Shown here: in pieces, positions 1-37,919 of the stretch
Layout of the letters: each line of letters opens with the position of its first letter
Numbering within the stretch: position 1 is the first letter of the stretch
Assembly (NCBI GenBank): GCA_031761405.1
Contig: JASEVX010000013.1
Location: forward strand, 45,202,105-45,266,104
Origin: Serripes groenlandicus
Lineage: Eukaryota; Mollusca; Bivalvia; Cardiida; Cardiidae
Direction of reading: 5' to 3'
Length of the DNA stretch: 64,000 nucleotides
Made by a program: the position numbers and the translations under genes
Notes under the pieces: model-generated
What the model saw: only the letters and a program-made list of their open reading frames with translations
Told to the model about the DNA's origin: nothing
Databases searched by the model: none

Positions 1-475
1 TCCGGGTCGATACTTTACGCAGAATCCACAATGTTGGTTTTCTCGCGGGACGGCTCATATTGATGTTTCATGGCGTTTTCAACAATATTCGAGTTATAAA
101 AAGCCGACTGCAAGTGTGTTATGTATCAATGGTTGACTAAGGCAATGTTAATACTAGATAAGATAAGTATTACAGGATACGGAGAGGTTGTGTTCGAGGG
201 CACTCCCTGTCCTCTAAGTCTTTATAATAGATAAGATAAGTATTACTATTTTTTTTTAATTTCTTTATGTGCAACAATACATTGCGGCTTCGTTGATGCT
301 TTGTGTCAAACATTCGTCTTGTAATACATTAGATAGGTATTACAGGATACGGAGAGGTTGTGTCCGAGGACACTCCTCAACCTCTTTATAATAGATTCTA
401 TAATTATTACAGGGTAAGGAGAGGTTATTCATTAACATGTCCCCTATGAGGCGCCGTTTTACTATTTATTCCTTA
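1..475. repeat. AT-rich intergenic stretch with three repeats
   Basis: The segment TACAGGATACGGAGAGGTT occurs at about 171 and 341, with a diverged copy near 408, each followed by a CGAGGRCACTCC-like or related tail. Nothing coding seen. Confidence 0.6.
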
Positions 476-1035
476 TTTTTTGATATCAGGAATTCGATTT
501 TTTGATATCAGAAAATCTTTTTTTGATATCAGAAAATGGATTTCTTGATATCAAGAAATAAAGAGTATTTTCTGATCTCATAAATACATTTTCTGATATC
601 AAATATTCATTTTCTGATATTAAAAAATGAATTCCTGATATCAAAAAATATCAAGAAATATGCTCTATTTTTGCTTATCAAATGATTTTCTGATATCAAG
701 AATTCAAATTCCTGATATCAGAAAATTAATATTTGATATCAGAAAATGTATTTCTTGATATCAGAAAATCGTCAGTATTTCTTGATATTAGAAAATAGAT
801 TATTTGATATCAGAAAATGGATTTCTTGACATCAAAAAATGATTTCGAATTCGAATTCCTGATATCAGAAAATGAATATTTGATATCAGAAAATGTATTT
901 CTTGATATCAGAAAATCGTCAGTATATTTTTATATCAAAAATTCGATTCTTGATATCAGAAAATCATTTATATTTCTTGATATCAAAAATTGCATTTATT
1001 GATATCAGAAAATCATTTTCAATCAAAATCAAAAA
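476..1035. repeat. Minisatellite of GATATCAGAAAAT units
   Basis: About 25 short units with core TTGATATCAGAAAAT (EcoRV site GATATC) separated by variable AT-rich spacers. The open frames here (FLISEN, LDIRKS repeats) are by-products of the repeat, not genes. Confidence 0.9.
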
Positions 1036-1428
1036 TTCAAACAATCCGCACGCATGCGCATACATTGTGTGTCGTGAATTGTCATAGAAATGTACAAGTT
1101 CATAGAACTCTTAAACACAAAAATAATATATTTTTTTATGTTAACTGGCGTCATTTGCCTCAAGGATTTTGAGATGAGAAAACTCTATTTGAAAGAAAAA
1201 ATCTATCCTTATTAGACGGCCTTTAACAGTCTAACTTTCTTTCTTGAACAAATAATTTCATATTGAAATTAATATATATATACATAAAATAGATATGTAG
1301 GTATGTGTATGCTAGCAAATGTTCAGTGTGTAAGTGCATTCTGATTTAACTGTTATTTTTCAAGTATTGCATGTATTTAGCCATTTTAAAGACAAAGTTT
1401 CCGTCCAGCTATCCGACGTAAAGGTCTG

Positions 1429-1720
1429 TTTACTGAAGACACATGGTTTCAACAAAAGGGTGCCGCACCACACACACCCAGAGATGTTATCACATGGTTG
1501 GAGCATGTATTTGGTAACCGGTTCATTTCATTCAAGCCAGCAAAAGAATGGCCAACTCATTCGCTAGACTTAAACCATCCAGACGTTTTTCTCTGGGGTT
1601 ACCTAAAGTGTACACGCAAGTACTAGCACCAACTGATGAGATGAAACAAACAATCGTGCGTGAATGCAGACTAATTACTCATGAAACATACACATCTGTG
1701 ATGGAAAAATTAAAAATAGC
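1429..1720 (+). pseudogene. Degenerate mariner/Tc1-like DDE transposase fragment
   Basis: Conceptual reading gives WFQQKGAAPHTPRDVITWLE, then WPTHSLDLNHPDVFLWGYLK, the end of the DDE_3-type transposase core. An in-frame TAG stands at 1624, and the homology (EMKQTIVRECRLIT, then VMEKLKIA) continues in another frame to about 1720. The catalytic Asp expected in the QDGAPPH-like motif is Lys. A dead fragment; no terminal repeats found. Confidence 0.75.
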
Positions 1721-2301
1721 GAATCCATTGACGTCGTCTTGCAACTTCTTCTTCTTCTTCTTTTCCGTAAATCCCACCAGTAAGTGGTGCACCGGGTTTC
1801 CCCGTAAGCGTTATTGTTTTTAGCTTGTTGACGAGTATGTAAAAAAGAAATGATATAGCTGCAGTATAAAACAATGTATTGTGTCCCAACAAAATGAACG
1901 TCATTTGAAACTTTTGTTTATAAAGCTGTTTACATATAAAATGACGTACATGTATTGTTATTGGTAAACAGAATGTACTTGGCACTCATAAATATTCGTG
2001 ACGTCTTGTTCTAATTTTAGATTTCGAGATCAACAGTAAAAATACAATGTACTATTTTGAACAGGTTGGCAAAGCTTTGTACGCAACACGCAGAACTACC
2101 AATACAGTGGCCACGGGTTCGAATCCCTAAAAAGGAATGTCTTTTAATGTTATAATCTATATAATGATTCTCTTTTCGTGTTATATGAGAAGTTCTTTTT
2201 TTTTTAGTAAAGTACAGTTATGCAAATTGGTTATATCAGATACGTAGATATGATCTTATTTAAGTTCCTGATTATATGTTTTTTATAATTTCGAATTAAC
2301 C
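1721..2301. other. Intergenic, no recognised feature
   Basis: AT-rich. A weak tRNA-like box B (GGTTCGAATCCC) at about 2115 may be a SINE remnant. Nothing else supported. Confidence 0.4.
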
Positions 2302-2520
2302 TTAACCCTTTCCCTCATATAGACGCTTTCTGACGTAGACGGCTTTTTAAAAACAGTGACAAAAGAAGAAATTGCTCAAAACGAGCAATTTCTCCTTTTG
2401 CCACAATGTTTTCCACTTTTAGTCATAGGTTATCCATTCAATTATAGAGATTTTCTACTTTTTGACAAAATATGTTCAAAGTTGTCCGCTGCATAACTGT
2501 CATATGAGGGAACGGGTTAA
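2302..2520. mobile_element. TTAA element, A subfamily (piggyBac-like MITE)
   Basis: Both ends intact: TTAACCCTTTCCCTCATA and CATATGAGGGAACGGGTTAA. A central hairpin is formed by ATTGCTC / GAGCAAT. TTAA target plus CCC termini suggest piggyBac mobilisation; no coding capacity. Confidence 0.85.
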
Positions 2521-2546
2521 AGAACGAAATATATGCGTATGTAGGA

Positions 2547-2760
2547 TTCGTTGTAACTTTAAGATTACATATACAGTCGAACCTCGTTAAACCGGATGCC
2601 GTTAATCCGGAAAATTCGCGATCCGGACATAAAATTGTTGTGCTTAATTATTCTCCGTTAATACGGAAATTCGCGTTCCGGAACCGGACAAAAAATATCG
2701 GGAACGGAGCGACCATTTACACATAAAATCCGCTTCGTTGTAACTTTAAGATTACATATA
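2547..2760. mobile_element. Pogo/Tigger-like terminal fragment between short direct repeats
   Basis: CAGTCGAACCTCGTTAAACC at 2574 resembles pogo/Tigger-type transposon ends. The flanking GTTGTAACTTTAAGATTAC occurs both just before it (about 2551) and at about 2734. No opposite end found. Confidence 0.35.
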
Positions 2761-2881
2761 GATTGTGAACATTGAATGAAGAAAGGAATCGGATGATTGA
2801 CTATATGAAATTTTCTGAAAAGAAGAACAGATAGTCTTACATAAATTGGATCAAATTTCACTGTTGGAAAGCAAAAAAAAT

Positions 2882-2975
2882 GTTTGCCTTGTAAGCGAAT
2901 CGAACCCATGAACAGTTTCCTTTCAATTCTGAACTGCTTTGTTCTTACAAACTAAGCTATCGGGACAGTGATGTT
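2882..2975 (-). repeat. tRNA-like SINE head fragment
   Basis: On the minus strand a box A-like TAGCTTAGTTTGTAAGA and box B GGTTCGATTC lie 40-50 bp apart. No good acceptor stem, so a SINE relic rather than a tRNA gene. Confidence 0.35.
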
Positions 2976-3089
2976 TGAATCACCAACGTCAATGTTAACA
3001 CATAGGTACCGATTGACCTGCCGAATGATGACGAAGATAGGCGAAGATTAATGATCGACAGGTAAAACCTGTTTACTAATTAATATATT

Positions 3090-3262
3090 ATTAAACAAGA
3101 GCACCGCGTACGGCACAGACGCTCGACAGATAGAAAACAGAAAAAAAGCTGAGCTGAACAAAAAACCTTAACCGGACGACCACGCCACCGCCGCCGACGA
3201 CGACGCCAGGGTCATGACAATAGCTCTCGTTTTTTTCAAAAGTCGAGCTAATAAAACTATAT
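3090..3262 (+). mobile_element. Short ACAAGAGC...AGCTCTCG element (about 165 bp)
   Basis: Begins AACAAGAGCACCGCGTACGG and contains a CCGCCGCCGACG core and ATGACAATAGCTCTCG near the right end. The same unit occurs reversed at 44961-45120, which fixes the boundaries. Confidence 0.7.
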
Positions 3263-3806
3263 TGTATGGACTTAATGATGCTGTATTTATATTTGAGATT
3301 TCAAAACTTTTTGTTGAAGAAATAATGACTCAAAATGGTAACATATGCTATGTATCTCGTGGGCAACAGTTCAATGGTCAGTGCAACGTGAGTTTTCGTC
3401 TTGAAAGGTTCGGCTTGCGTATTCCTTTCTCACGCAGACAAAAAATGGCATTTTCAGCAGACCTCTTTTAAAAAAATTGTTACAAAAGGATATTTTGCTC
3501 ATATTGCAATAATATTTAAACGTAATTCGATAATGGTATCCTAGCCATATATTGCCGAGTGCGAGGGTAAACAACGTCAACGAAGAAGACGAAAAATACC
3601 AGACAAAAAGGGGATTACTGAATGATTATTAAAGCCAGATTAATGTATAGATATGCATATTGTCCCAATGAACATGTTTTCAAAAGGCCGTCTGCTGCAG
3701 AGGCGTCAGAAAGCGTCTATATGAGGGAAAGGGTTATGTACTATTAATCATATATACTCTATGTAAAAGCCAATGAATAGATACATACATTTAAATACAT
3801 ATAATT

Positions 3807-4400
3807 TAAACAAGAGCGCCAAATGTCACAAAATACGCCCGTCCTGTTTTTAGAGAGCGGACTGTTGTACAGTTTTGGACATTTCAAGAGACATAATTTT
3901 GTAGTGACTAAGATAACGTTTTAAGTTCTCAAACCTGACCAAGATATTCTGCCCATCAACATATTGTCTACATTTGGTGATTATCAGATAAAGGCTCCCA
4001 AGGTTATTGAGCTGACAAGACCAATTTTAGGTATTTTTTATAATTAAAGGGCGATAACTCTTGATTGACTAAAGCGATATGGCTAGTTATCCAACTTGTC
4101 CGAGATATTATGCCAATACACATTCTGACTAAATTTGGTGATGATTGGACAAAGGCTTCTAAAGTTATTGAGCTGACAAGACCAATTTTGGGCAATTTCT
4201 ATAATTAAAGGGCGACAACTCTTGATTGACTAAAGTGATATGGCTAGTTATCGAACTTGTCCGAGATATTATCCCAATACACATTCTGATCAAATTTGGT
4301 GATGATTGGACAAAGGCTTCTTAAGTTATTGAGCTGACAACATACTGGACGCCGATCGCCCGCCACAGGTAAAACTATAATACGCTGTTTTTTCAAAACG
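3807..4400 (+). mobile_element. ACAAGAGCGCC element with about 170 bp internal repeats
   Basis: Starts AACAAGAGCGCC. Inside, a unit around GTTATTGAGCTGACAAGACC repeats near 3997, 4160 and 4324, and the block ends in a GGACGCC / CGCCC-rich tail. Confidence 0.6.
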
Positions 4401-4659
4401 GGCGTATAAAAATCAATTGAATTAAAATGTATGAACATTGATATCAGTACTTGCCTTCAAAATTGTATTCTTCGTTACTAAATGCTAACACATTTTAGAT
4501 ACCTTCAAAGCATAAAGTGTAAAGAACAAACATTATTCAGATGTAAGTGAAGATCACAACAAATTTTCTAAGTCAATCATTGGCCATAACTCCATATTTA
4601 GGATACCCAATTGTGTGATGGTCCTGAAAAAATGTGTGAAGTATGAAGTGATTTGAATG

Positions 4660-5250
4660 AAGGACCGTCTCTGAACACACCCAGATAAAAGTTAAATCAT
4701 TTACCACATGTAACATCTCTGAACACACCCAGATAAAAAGGTAAATCATTTACCACATGTTATATATCTGAACACACCCAGATAAAAAGGTAAATCATTT
4801 ACCACATGCAACATCTCTGAACAAACCCAGTTAAAAAGGTAAATCATTTACCACATGTAACATCTCTGAACACACCCAGATAAAAAGGTAAATCATTTAC
4901 CACATGTAACATTTCTGAACACATCCCAGATAAAAGGTAAATCATTTACCACATGTAACATCTCTGAACACACCCAGATAAAAAGGTAAATCATTTACCA
5001 CATGCAACATCTCTGAACAAACCCAGATAAAAAGGTAATCATTTACCACATGTAACATCTCTGAACACACCCAGATAAAAAGGTAAATCATTTACCACAT
5101 GCAACATCTCTGAACAAACCCAGATAAATGTAAATAATTTACCAAATGTTCGACCACACCCAGATAAAAGGTTAATAATTTACCACTTTCAACATCTCTG
5201 ACCCCCGATAAATGGCTTATCATTTCACATATACAACATTTTTGAACACA
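4660..5250. repeat. 50 bp minisatellite, about 10-11 units
   Basis: Units of about 50 bp with core CTGAACACACCCAGATAAAA and GGTAAATCATTTACCACATG, very similar in the middle and decaying toward the right edge. GGTAAATCATTTACC is itself palindromic. Confidence 0.9.
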
Positions 5251-5624
5251 CCCTAAACACACAAGGTATAGGAATTTTTATTTAAGTCATCGCAAGTAGA
5301 GAACTCCATTTCCGACACTCTTTGTCTTGGGTAGTGCTCTCTTGTCTGTAGGGATAAGAGGGCTTTTTATTCAGACAAAAACATTTTAATGACATTGTAT
5401 AATTTTTATTTTTTATTATTTCTACACAAATAGCACTTTTTTCGTTTGTTCATATAAATCAACAAAGGCAAATTTTCATATTATTTGGGTAACAAATCTC
5501 TTTTTAAAAAAAAGTCTTTATCAAATTCAATATATACAAAATATATCTCAAATCAATTACACACATTGATTTTTATGCTCTCTATTCGATCCTATTCCTA
5601 TATAAATTATTTGAAAAGTAGCAA

Positions 5625-5718
5625 ACAAAACAGACTAACATCAAGTAACTTCGCACAAGTGTGAAGCCTGAAAACAGACTTACATCAAGTAACTTTGCAC
5701 AAGTGTGAAGCCTGATCT
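5625..5718. repeat. Two-copy 44 bp tandem duplication
   Basis: AACAGACTAACATCAAGTAA with TTCGCACAAGTGTGAAGCCT occurs twice in a row with two or three differences. Confidence 0.7.
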
Positions 5719-5749
5719 TGGTCTACAATGTTCATCATAACCAAATTCA

Positions 5750-6154
5750 TTAATCCTTTCCCACATATCACAAATCTGCAGCAGACAAGGCTGAAAACAT
5801 CTAAGCAAACATTTGGAAACTTTCTATAAATTAAAGTATCATTAAGAGATAGAGGTAAAAACATTGTGGCAAAAGGAGAAATTGCTCATGATGAGCAATA
5901 TCTCCTCTTGCCAAAATGTTTTCAAAAGTAATCTCCTGCAGATGCGTCAATGGATTAACCATTTCCCACGCCTCTGCAACAGAGGACTTTTGAAAACTTT
6001 CTGGAAAACTGAGAAATTACTCATACTGAGCAATTTCTTGTTTGTCACAATGTTTTCAACTCTTTTCAATAATTGAACTTTCCCTTTTAGAATCTTGCCT
6101 AGAGGTTTTCCAAGTTCGTCTGCTGCTGAATAGTTGTATGTGTGAAAGGGTTAA
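5750..6154. mobile_element. Two joined TTAA elements, B subfamily
   Basis: TTAATCCTTTCCCACATATC at the left, an internal GGATTAACCATTTCCCACGC junction near 5955, and GTGAAAGGGTTAA at the right. The B type has CCCACATACAACAAATCTG where the A type has CCCTCATA. Confidence 0.7.
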
Positions 6155-6654
6155 CATACAACCAATATCAGTTTCATTGTGTTGACCGTTCTAAATATCA
6201 TTTATATGTCAAAAGTTATATGTAACTAATTTCTGTATGTAATTCAACTCCCCACAACGAATAAATATTAGAGGCATTAAACTTTAAGGAAGCATTTGAT
6301 CAAAATTCTAAGTTCAAAAGGAACAACATTTCTGATTGGCCAAACGATCATGGTTGAGCCTATCATAGATGTTGTAACTTTGAGAATCAATCATTGATTT
6401 AGAATGAAATTTAGAAAGGCTACTGATGGTGGCCAAGAATATAAATCTATTCAAATTCTTAAGACTCTTTTCTTTTTTTCTATTTACTTCACTGTTTTCA
6501 ATGACTGACAACTTAGGGCATTGGTTGCTATTTTATCCAGTTAGTACAACCTAAGCTAAAAGCCAAAATCGTATACAAGTACTATAGCCCGACTATAGTC
6601 AATATAGCCAAAAATACACAAAACAAGTAGAAAAAAAGCTTAATGTAGATGACG

Positions 6655-6845
6655 GAGTTCTAGATATGGGGCATTTTTCTTGTTCAAAAATCCTTATTTG
6701 ACGTTCATACCCTATGTTGTGGGTACTCAAAAGAATCGTCTCACTGAGATGATTCTTTTGAGTACCCACAACATAGGATTTTGTTGAGTAATAAGAGAAA
6801 TATTGTGGGGAAAAGACCCGTTCACGCCTCTTATCTAGTCCTCTG
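6655..6845. mobile_element. Palindromic element (CCCTATGTTGTGGGTAC family)
   Basis: Near-perfect central inverted repeat: ATGTTGTGGGTACTCAAAAG and its complement around CACTGAGA. Outer ends GAGTTCTAGATA and CTTATCTAGTCCTCTG. Lies about 290 bp beyond the NNT stop. Confidence 0.85.
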
Positions 6846-7107
6846 TTAGATGAAATAAAGACAGCCGATGAATCTTTTACCAATGTTTTCAAATATAAGA
6901 CTAACAAGTCATGGTAAGTGACATTTAACACGCTTACACAGAAAAGGAGAAAACGATATTCTGTTATCAAGCAGTAAAACTAGAAAGCTGCACTCCATGT
7001 TTAGACTTAAATGGCATCAGAAGAACATATGACCAAATCCTGTTGATTGCAGTTGCCTTTCGTCATAAATAAAATATTCTGATATCCTTCTTAGTACAAA
7101 AACGAGA

Positions 7108-7113
7108 TTTAAT
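7108..7113 (-). terminator. Candidate NNT poly(A) signal ATTAAA
   Basis: An ATTAAA on the minus strand lies 21 bp beyond the NNT stop codon. I found no AATAAA on this strand between about 6250 and 7133, so a very short 3' UTR using this variant is possible. Weak evidence. Confidence 0.25.
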
Positions 7114-7133
7114 ATCCTAATATATCACACATG

Positions 7134-33400
<26,267 letters not shown>

Positions 33401-34430
33401 GGCCAAATAATGGGCTCTTGTTTTCAACCTGCAAAATATAAAAGATAGTCCAGAGATCCAGATCATGAGGATTAATCATTATACAGCTCTTTTCCAAACA
33501 ATCTCTTTAATAATGCCCTCAAGGTTTATTTTGGTAGTTTTGCAAAATTGGGAACCTTTTCATAAATAACCTGGATATTAAACCTAGACTGTACGTCTCT
33601 GTGAATAGAAGCTTGCATGTGAGGGAAATAAGTTTTGTTCATATTTTCTTCTTTGTTTCCTTTATTTTTCTTAACTTCTGATTGGGAATTTTAATTGCAA
33701 AAAATGGGAAAACAACATACTTTTTACCATTGGAAACATGACTAATTAACAGCTATAAAAATGACAACAAACAACCTGCCCCTCATCTAGAGTTCCCAGA
33801 TATTCTTTTATCTTACGGTTTACCTCAGATATTTTTGCATCTGAATGTTTTTTCTAGTGAAAATACAGTGACAAACTAATAGAGATGAAAACATTGATGG
33901 AAAAGGAGAAATTGCACATTATCAATGTTAACAAAAGCCATCTGCTGGAGAGGTATAAATATTAGCTGAAGTTTTATTTTTACATCGTTTGAATTTAAGT
34001 CATACTTTCAGTCATAGAAATGTTAAAACTTGTCGAACCCTTTCCCACAAACAGATGCTAAATGTATGATTGTATGTGGGGAAAGGGTTGAAAGCTTATT
34101 TAAGTTTCATTATTTCAGATGACAATTGACACAATAACCTCACTTTTACGTCAATGTTTCTAAGTGACTCTGTATCAATAGTATACTTTCATCACATCAA
34201 AATGCGTCTGTAAATGGAAAAGGTTTAACAAGAGTCCAAAGTGCAAATTTATGCACATTGACAAATATAATGTCTGTTGGAAGATTGTCACAAATTTGCG
34301 ACAAGGTCAACTTATGGGATGATAACAAGCATATTTTTTACCCTTTTCTGTCAATAAAATTTTAAGGTTTTTGCTTTGAAAAAAATTAGTAAAAAAAAAA
34401 GGCACATGTATCTAAGATATGAAATTTATC

Positions 34431-34658
34431 TTAACCCTTTCCCTCATATAGACGCTTTCTGACGCCTTTGCAGCAGACGGCTTTTTGAAAACATAATGAC
34501 AAAAGAAGAAATTGCACAAAACGTGCAATTTCTCCTTTTGCCACAATGTTTTCCACTTTTTGTCATAGGTTATCCATTCAATTATAGATATTTTCTATGT
34601 TTTGACAAAACACGTTCAGTCGTCTGCTGCAGAATTGCCGCATGAGGGAAAGGGTTAA
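34431..34658. mobile_element. TTAA element, A subfamily
   Basis: TTAACCCTTTCCCTCATATA ... GCATGAGGGAAAGGGTTAA. Confidence 0.9.
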
Positions 34659-34664
34659 GGCTTA

Positions 34665-34895
34665 ACCGATTAGTTCTCATGATATTTCAAATGTTGTTTA
34701 CTTTACAATCAACAGATGAATGAACAAGTTGAAAAATCTGGAAAACTGGAGTAACAAATAGTAATGTTGAAAAAAATTGCAATTAAAGGTGAAATTGCTC
34801 GTTTTGTGCAATGAATTACACCTTTTATTGTAATGTTTTCAAAGTCGTCTGCAACAGCAGGCTTCAAATGTTGTCAGTGTAAAGTAATGGGTTAA
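34665..34895. mobile_element. TTAA element, third family (CCCATTACTTYACA ends), decayed
   Basis: Right end TGTAAAGTAATGGGTTAA matches 49732-49957; left end weak (TTAACCGATTAG). It shares its right TTAA with the next element. Confidence 0.5.
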
Positions 34896-35095
34896 CCCTT
34901 TACCTCATATAGACCTCTAAAGCACCTCTAAAGCAGACGGCTTTTTGAAATCATAGTGACAAAAGAAGAAATTGCTCAAAACAAGCAATTTCTCCTTTTG
35001 CCACAATGTTTTCCACTTTTAGTCATAGGTTATCCATTCAATTATAGAAATTTTCCATTTTTTGACAAAATATATTCAAAGTCGCTTAAGGGTAG
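34892..35095. mobile_element. TTAA element, A subfamily, 3'-truncated
   Basis: TTAACCCTTTACCTCATATA, complete to TATTCAAAGTCG, then lost. Confidence 0.75.
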
Positions 35096-35159
35096 ACTAG
35101 AGTTGAAAACACTAATGGCAAAGGAGAAAATTTCTCCATTTTCTGCAATGTTTGCCTGG

Positions 35160-35375
35160 CAATATACATATGTATGAGAAATTCAAGAGGCCATAACTCA
35201 TTTAAAAATAATTCCAGTGCGACAGGCTGACACTTTGCACAACTAGGCTTGGTATCAATCATTCTTGTGAAGTAATATTGAATTCTGACCAAGGGTTGCT
35301 GAGAAATAGTGTTCACAAGAAATGTCCACAGACCAATGGACCCATCGACCGACAAGCGCGACTCCTATATTATTA
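35160..35375 (+). mobile_element. Unclassified element ending GACTCCTATATTATTA
   Basis: TTCAAGAGGCCATAACTCA ... CCATCGACCGACAAGCGCGA then CTCCTATA. The same CTCCTATATACCCC-type end is seen at about 22000. Confidence 0.45.
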
Positions 35376-35956
35376 CTAGAAAATATTTTAAGTAAGCAAG
35401 AGAAATTATTTGCAAATAAAAAGAATTGTGTTTTATTAAGGCTTAATGATTGTCAAATGTGTTTCAGTTATAAATATGACGTCGCTTGTTGAGAAAAGGA
35501 GAAATTGTAAATTGTGAGCTGTTGTGAGATAAGTACTTAATCTTGTGTAGGGTCAATTTATTCACTCTGCTCTCTCGTGATCAATTAAAAGGGATAATCC
35601 ATTCACTCTGCTCTCTTGATCAATTCAAGAAACTACACAAGCTGTTTTAAATCCTAAGGCTTGTTGACAATTTCTCTGAAACAGAGAAGTGCTGATGCCT
35701 TAAGAGCAGTGTGGAGAAAAGAAAAATCGTAACAAAATGAGAAAAAAATCTCCTTTTCCCACAATGTTTCATTGTTTTATTCAGGTTCACTTATGTAGAC
35801 CCATGTCGACTCCTCTGCAGCAGATGATGTTTGAAAATATAATGAGCAATTTTTTCATTTGAAAAGTATTTTTTCTTTTCTTTCAAATAATAAAACTTTC
35901 CCTCAAGAGACTTAGCTAGACCTGGCTAGATGTTTTCAAAGCTGTCTCACATTCTG

Positions 35957-36187
35957 TTAACCCTTTCCCTCATATAGACGCTTTTCGACGCCTCTGCAGC
36001 AGACAGCTTTTTAAAAACATAGTGACAAAAGAAGAAATTGCTCAAAACGAGCAATTTCTGCTTTTGCCACAAATTTTCCACTTTTAGTCATAGGTTATCC
36101 TTATAATTATAGAGATTTTCTATTTTTTTTAACAAAATATATTTAAAGTCGTCTGCTGCAGAATTGTCGTATGAGGGAAAGGGTTAA
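35957..36187. mobile_element. TTAA element, A subfamily, abutting the next copy
   Basis: Complete. Its right TTAA (36184-36187) is the left TTAA of the next copy. Confidence 0.9.
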
Positions 36188-36388
36188 CCCTTTCCCTCAT
36201 ACAGATGTTTTCTGATGCCTCTGCAGCAGACAGCTTTTTGAAAACATAGTGACATAGATGATGGAGCAATTTCTTCCACAATGTTTTCCACTTTTAGTTA
36301 TCCATTCAATTAAAGAGATTTTCTATTTTCTGACAAAATATGCTGAAAGACGTCTGCTGCAAAATTTTCGTTTGAGGGAAAGGGTTAA
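36184..36388. mobile_element. TTAA element, A subfamily
   Basis: TTAACCCTTTCCCTCATACA ... GTTTGAGGGAAAGGGTTAA, 205 bp, with a central deletion in the hairpin. Confidence 0.88.
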
Positions 36389-36486
36389 TATGGATGACTT
36401 CGAAAATATCATACTAGGTAAATGTTTATTTATAAAACTTCAAAACTTGCTGCTTTTCATTTTATTTGGTTCATAAATTTGTTTTG

Positions 36487-36716
36487 TTAACCCTTTCCCT
36501 CATACGACAATTCTGCAGCAGACGACTTTGAACGTATTTTGTCAAAACATAGAAAATCTCCATAATTGAATGGATAACCTATGACAAAAAATGGAAAATA
36601 TTGTGGCAAAAGGAGAAATTTAACGTTTTGTGCAACTTCTTCTTTTGTCACTATGTTTTCAAAAAGCTGTCTGCTGCAGAGGCGTCAGAAAGCGTCTATA
36701 TGAGGGAAAGGGTTAA
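36487..36716. mobile_element. TTAA element, A subfamily
   Basis: Complete, in the opposite internal orientation (CATACGACAATTCTGCAGC at the left). Confidence 0.9.
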
Positions 36717-36798
36717 CACTTTCCGGCAAAGAGATGCATTTGGCATACCTGCATCAAAAACCTTTTGAAAATATTGTAGCAAAATGAGCGATTTCTTC

Positions 36799-37028
36799 TT
36801 AACCCTTTCCCTCATACGACAATTCTGCAGCAGACAACTTTGAACGTATTTTGTCAAAAAATAGATAATCTCCATAATAGAATGGATAACCTATGACAAA
36901 AAGTGGAAAACATTGTGGCAAAAGTCGAAATTGCACGTTTTGTGCAATTTCTTCTTTTGTTACTATGTTTTCAAAAAGCAGTCTGCTGCAGAGGCGTCAG
37001 AAAGCGTCTATATGAGGGAAAGGGTTAA
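36799..37028. mobile_element. TTAA element, A subfamily
   Basis: Complete, same orientation as 36487-36716 and very similar to it. Confidence 0.9.
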
Positions 37029-37036
37029 TTAATGTA

Positions 37037-37216
37037 TTACTTTTGAATAGGGTTGAACAAATTGTGGCAAACGGTGGAATTGCTCATTATGAGCAAAATG
37101 TCCTTTTGCCAGAAGGCTTTCAAGAGTCGTCTTTCTTCTTTTGTCACTATGTTTTCAAAAATTTAATCTGTCTGCTGCAGAGGCGTCAGAAAGCGTCTAT
37201 ATGAGGGAAAGGGTTA
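37037..37216. mobile_element. Two TTAA-element fragments joined
   Basis: TTGAATAGGGTTGAACAAAT and a CAAGAGTCGTC end, then CTTCTTTTGTCACTATGTTT to TATGAGGGAAAGGGTTAA. Confidence 0.6.
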
Positions 37217-37919
37217 AGCCACATTGTTTTCAAGTCTTTTAATATTTAAACTTTTCATTGATAGAGGAGTTTCATTTTTTTAATTGATTTTTCTATCATC
37301 TTCCACAGTTTTGTTTGTAAGTGGGAACCTTTACAGACTTGAACAAATAGAATGCGGCTTTTTTGAGGGAAAGGGTAAATTTATCTTTGACCTGCATGAG
37401 AGATAAGGGAACAACACAATTTACATCATAATCTAAAGGATTGAACTTAACTCTTCTTGTTGATACCTCTGCAGCAGATGACTTTTGAAAACATTGTGGC
37501 AAAAGGAGATATTGCTTGCCATGAAAAATATTTATCCTTTTGCAACGATGTTGTGAGCCCTTTTCAATATTAAGTTATCATCATTTTCAGAGTTTTCCAT
37601 ATTTTGCAAAGGCGTTTTCAAAATTGTCGGCTGCAGATTTGTGGGAAAGAGTTAAAACTATTTTTAAACGGTTGACACATTTTCTATCTCTGAACTAGTT
37701 TTAGGTTTCATTCATTTGTTTAAGTCCATCATTTTGTGACATGCCTTTGCGCAGATCAGACCATGTACTGATGTAGGATATTGTGTCCTTTGTGTAATCT
37801 ACCATGCTTGTGAGTGTGTGTGTTGTTGCATTTGTTGTAGTTTCTTATAATTCTTTTATAAATTTTGAAAACATTTGATTGTAATAATCTTGCATAATAG
37901 TTTTTTACTACTGGAAAAA

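Noticed and set aside
817..1087. Open frames with FLISEN and LDIRKS repeats
   Set aside because: Direct translation of the GATATC minisatellite.
4660..5250. CRISPR-like 50 bp repeats
   Set aside because: The whole unit is repeated; no spacers; eukaryotic minisatellite.
6599..6970. 123-codon open frame on the minus strand beyond the NNT stop
   Set aside because: Covers the palindromic element and intergenic DNA; no recognisable domain and no splice context.
33401..33466. Upstream extension of the NNT reading frame beginning MIWISGLSF
   Set aside because: It crosses the acceptor TTTTGCAG at 33429; the extra codons are intron and the next in-frame ATG opens a good presequence.
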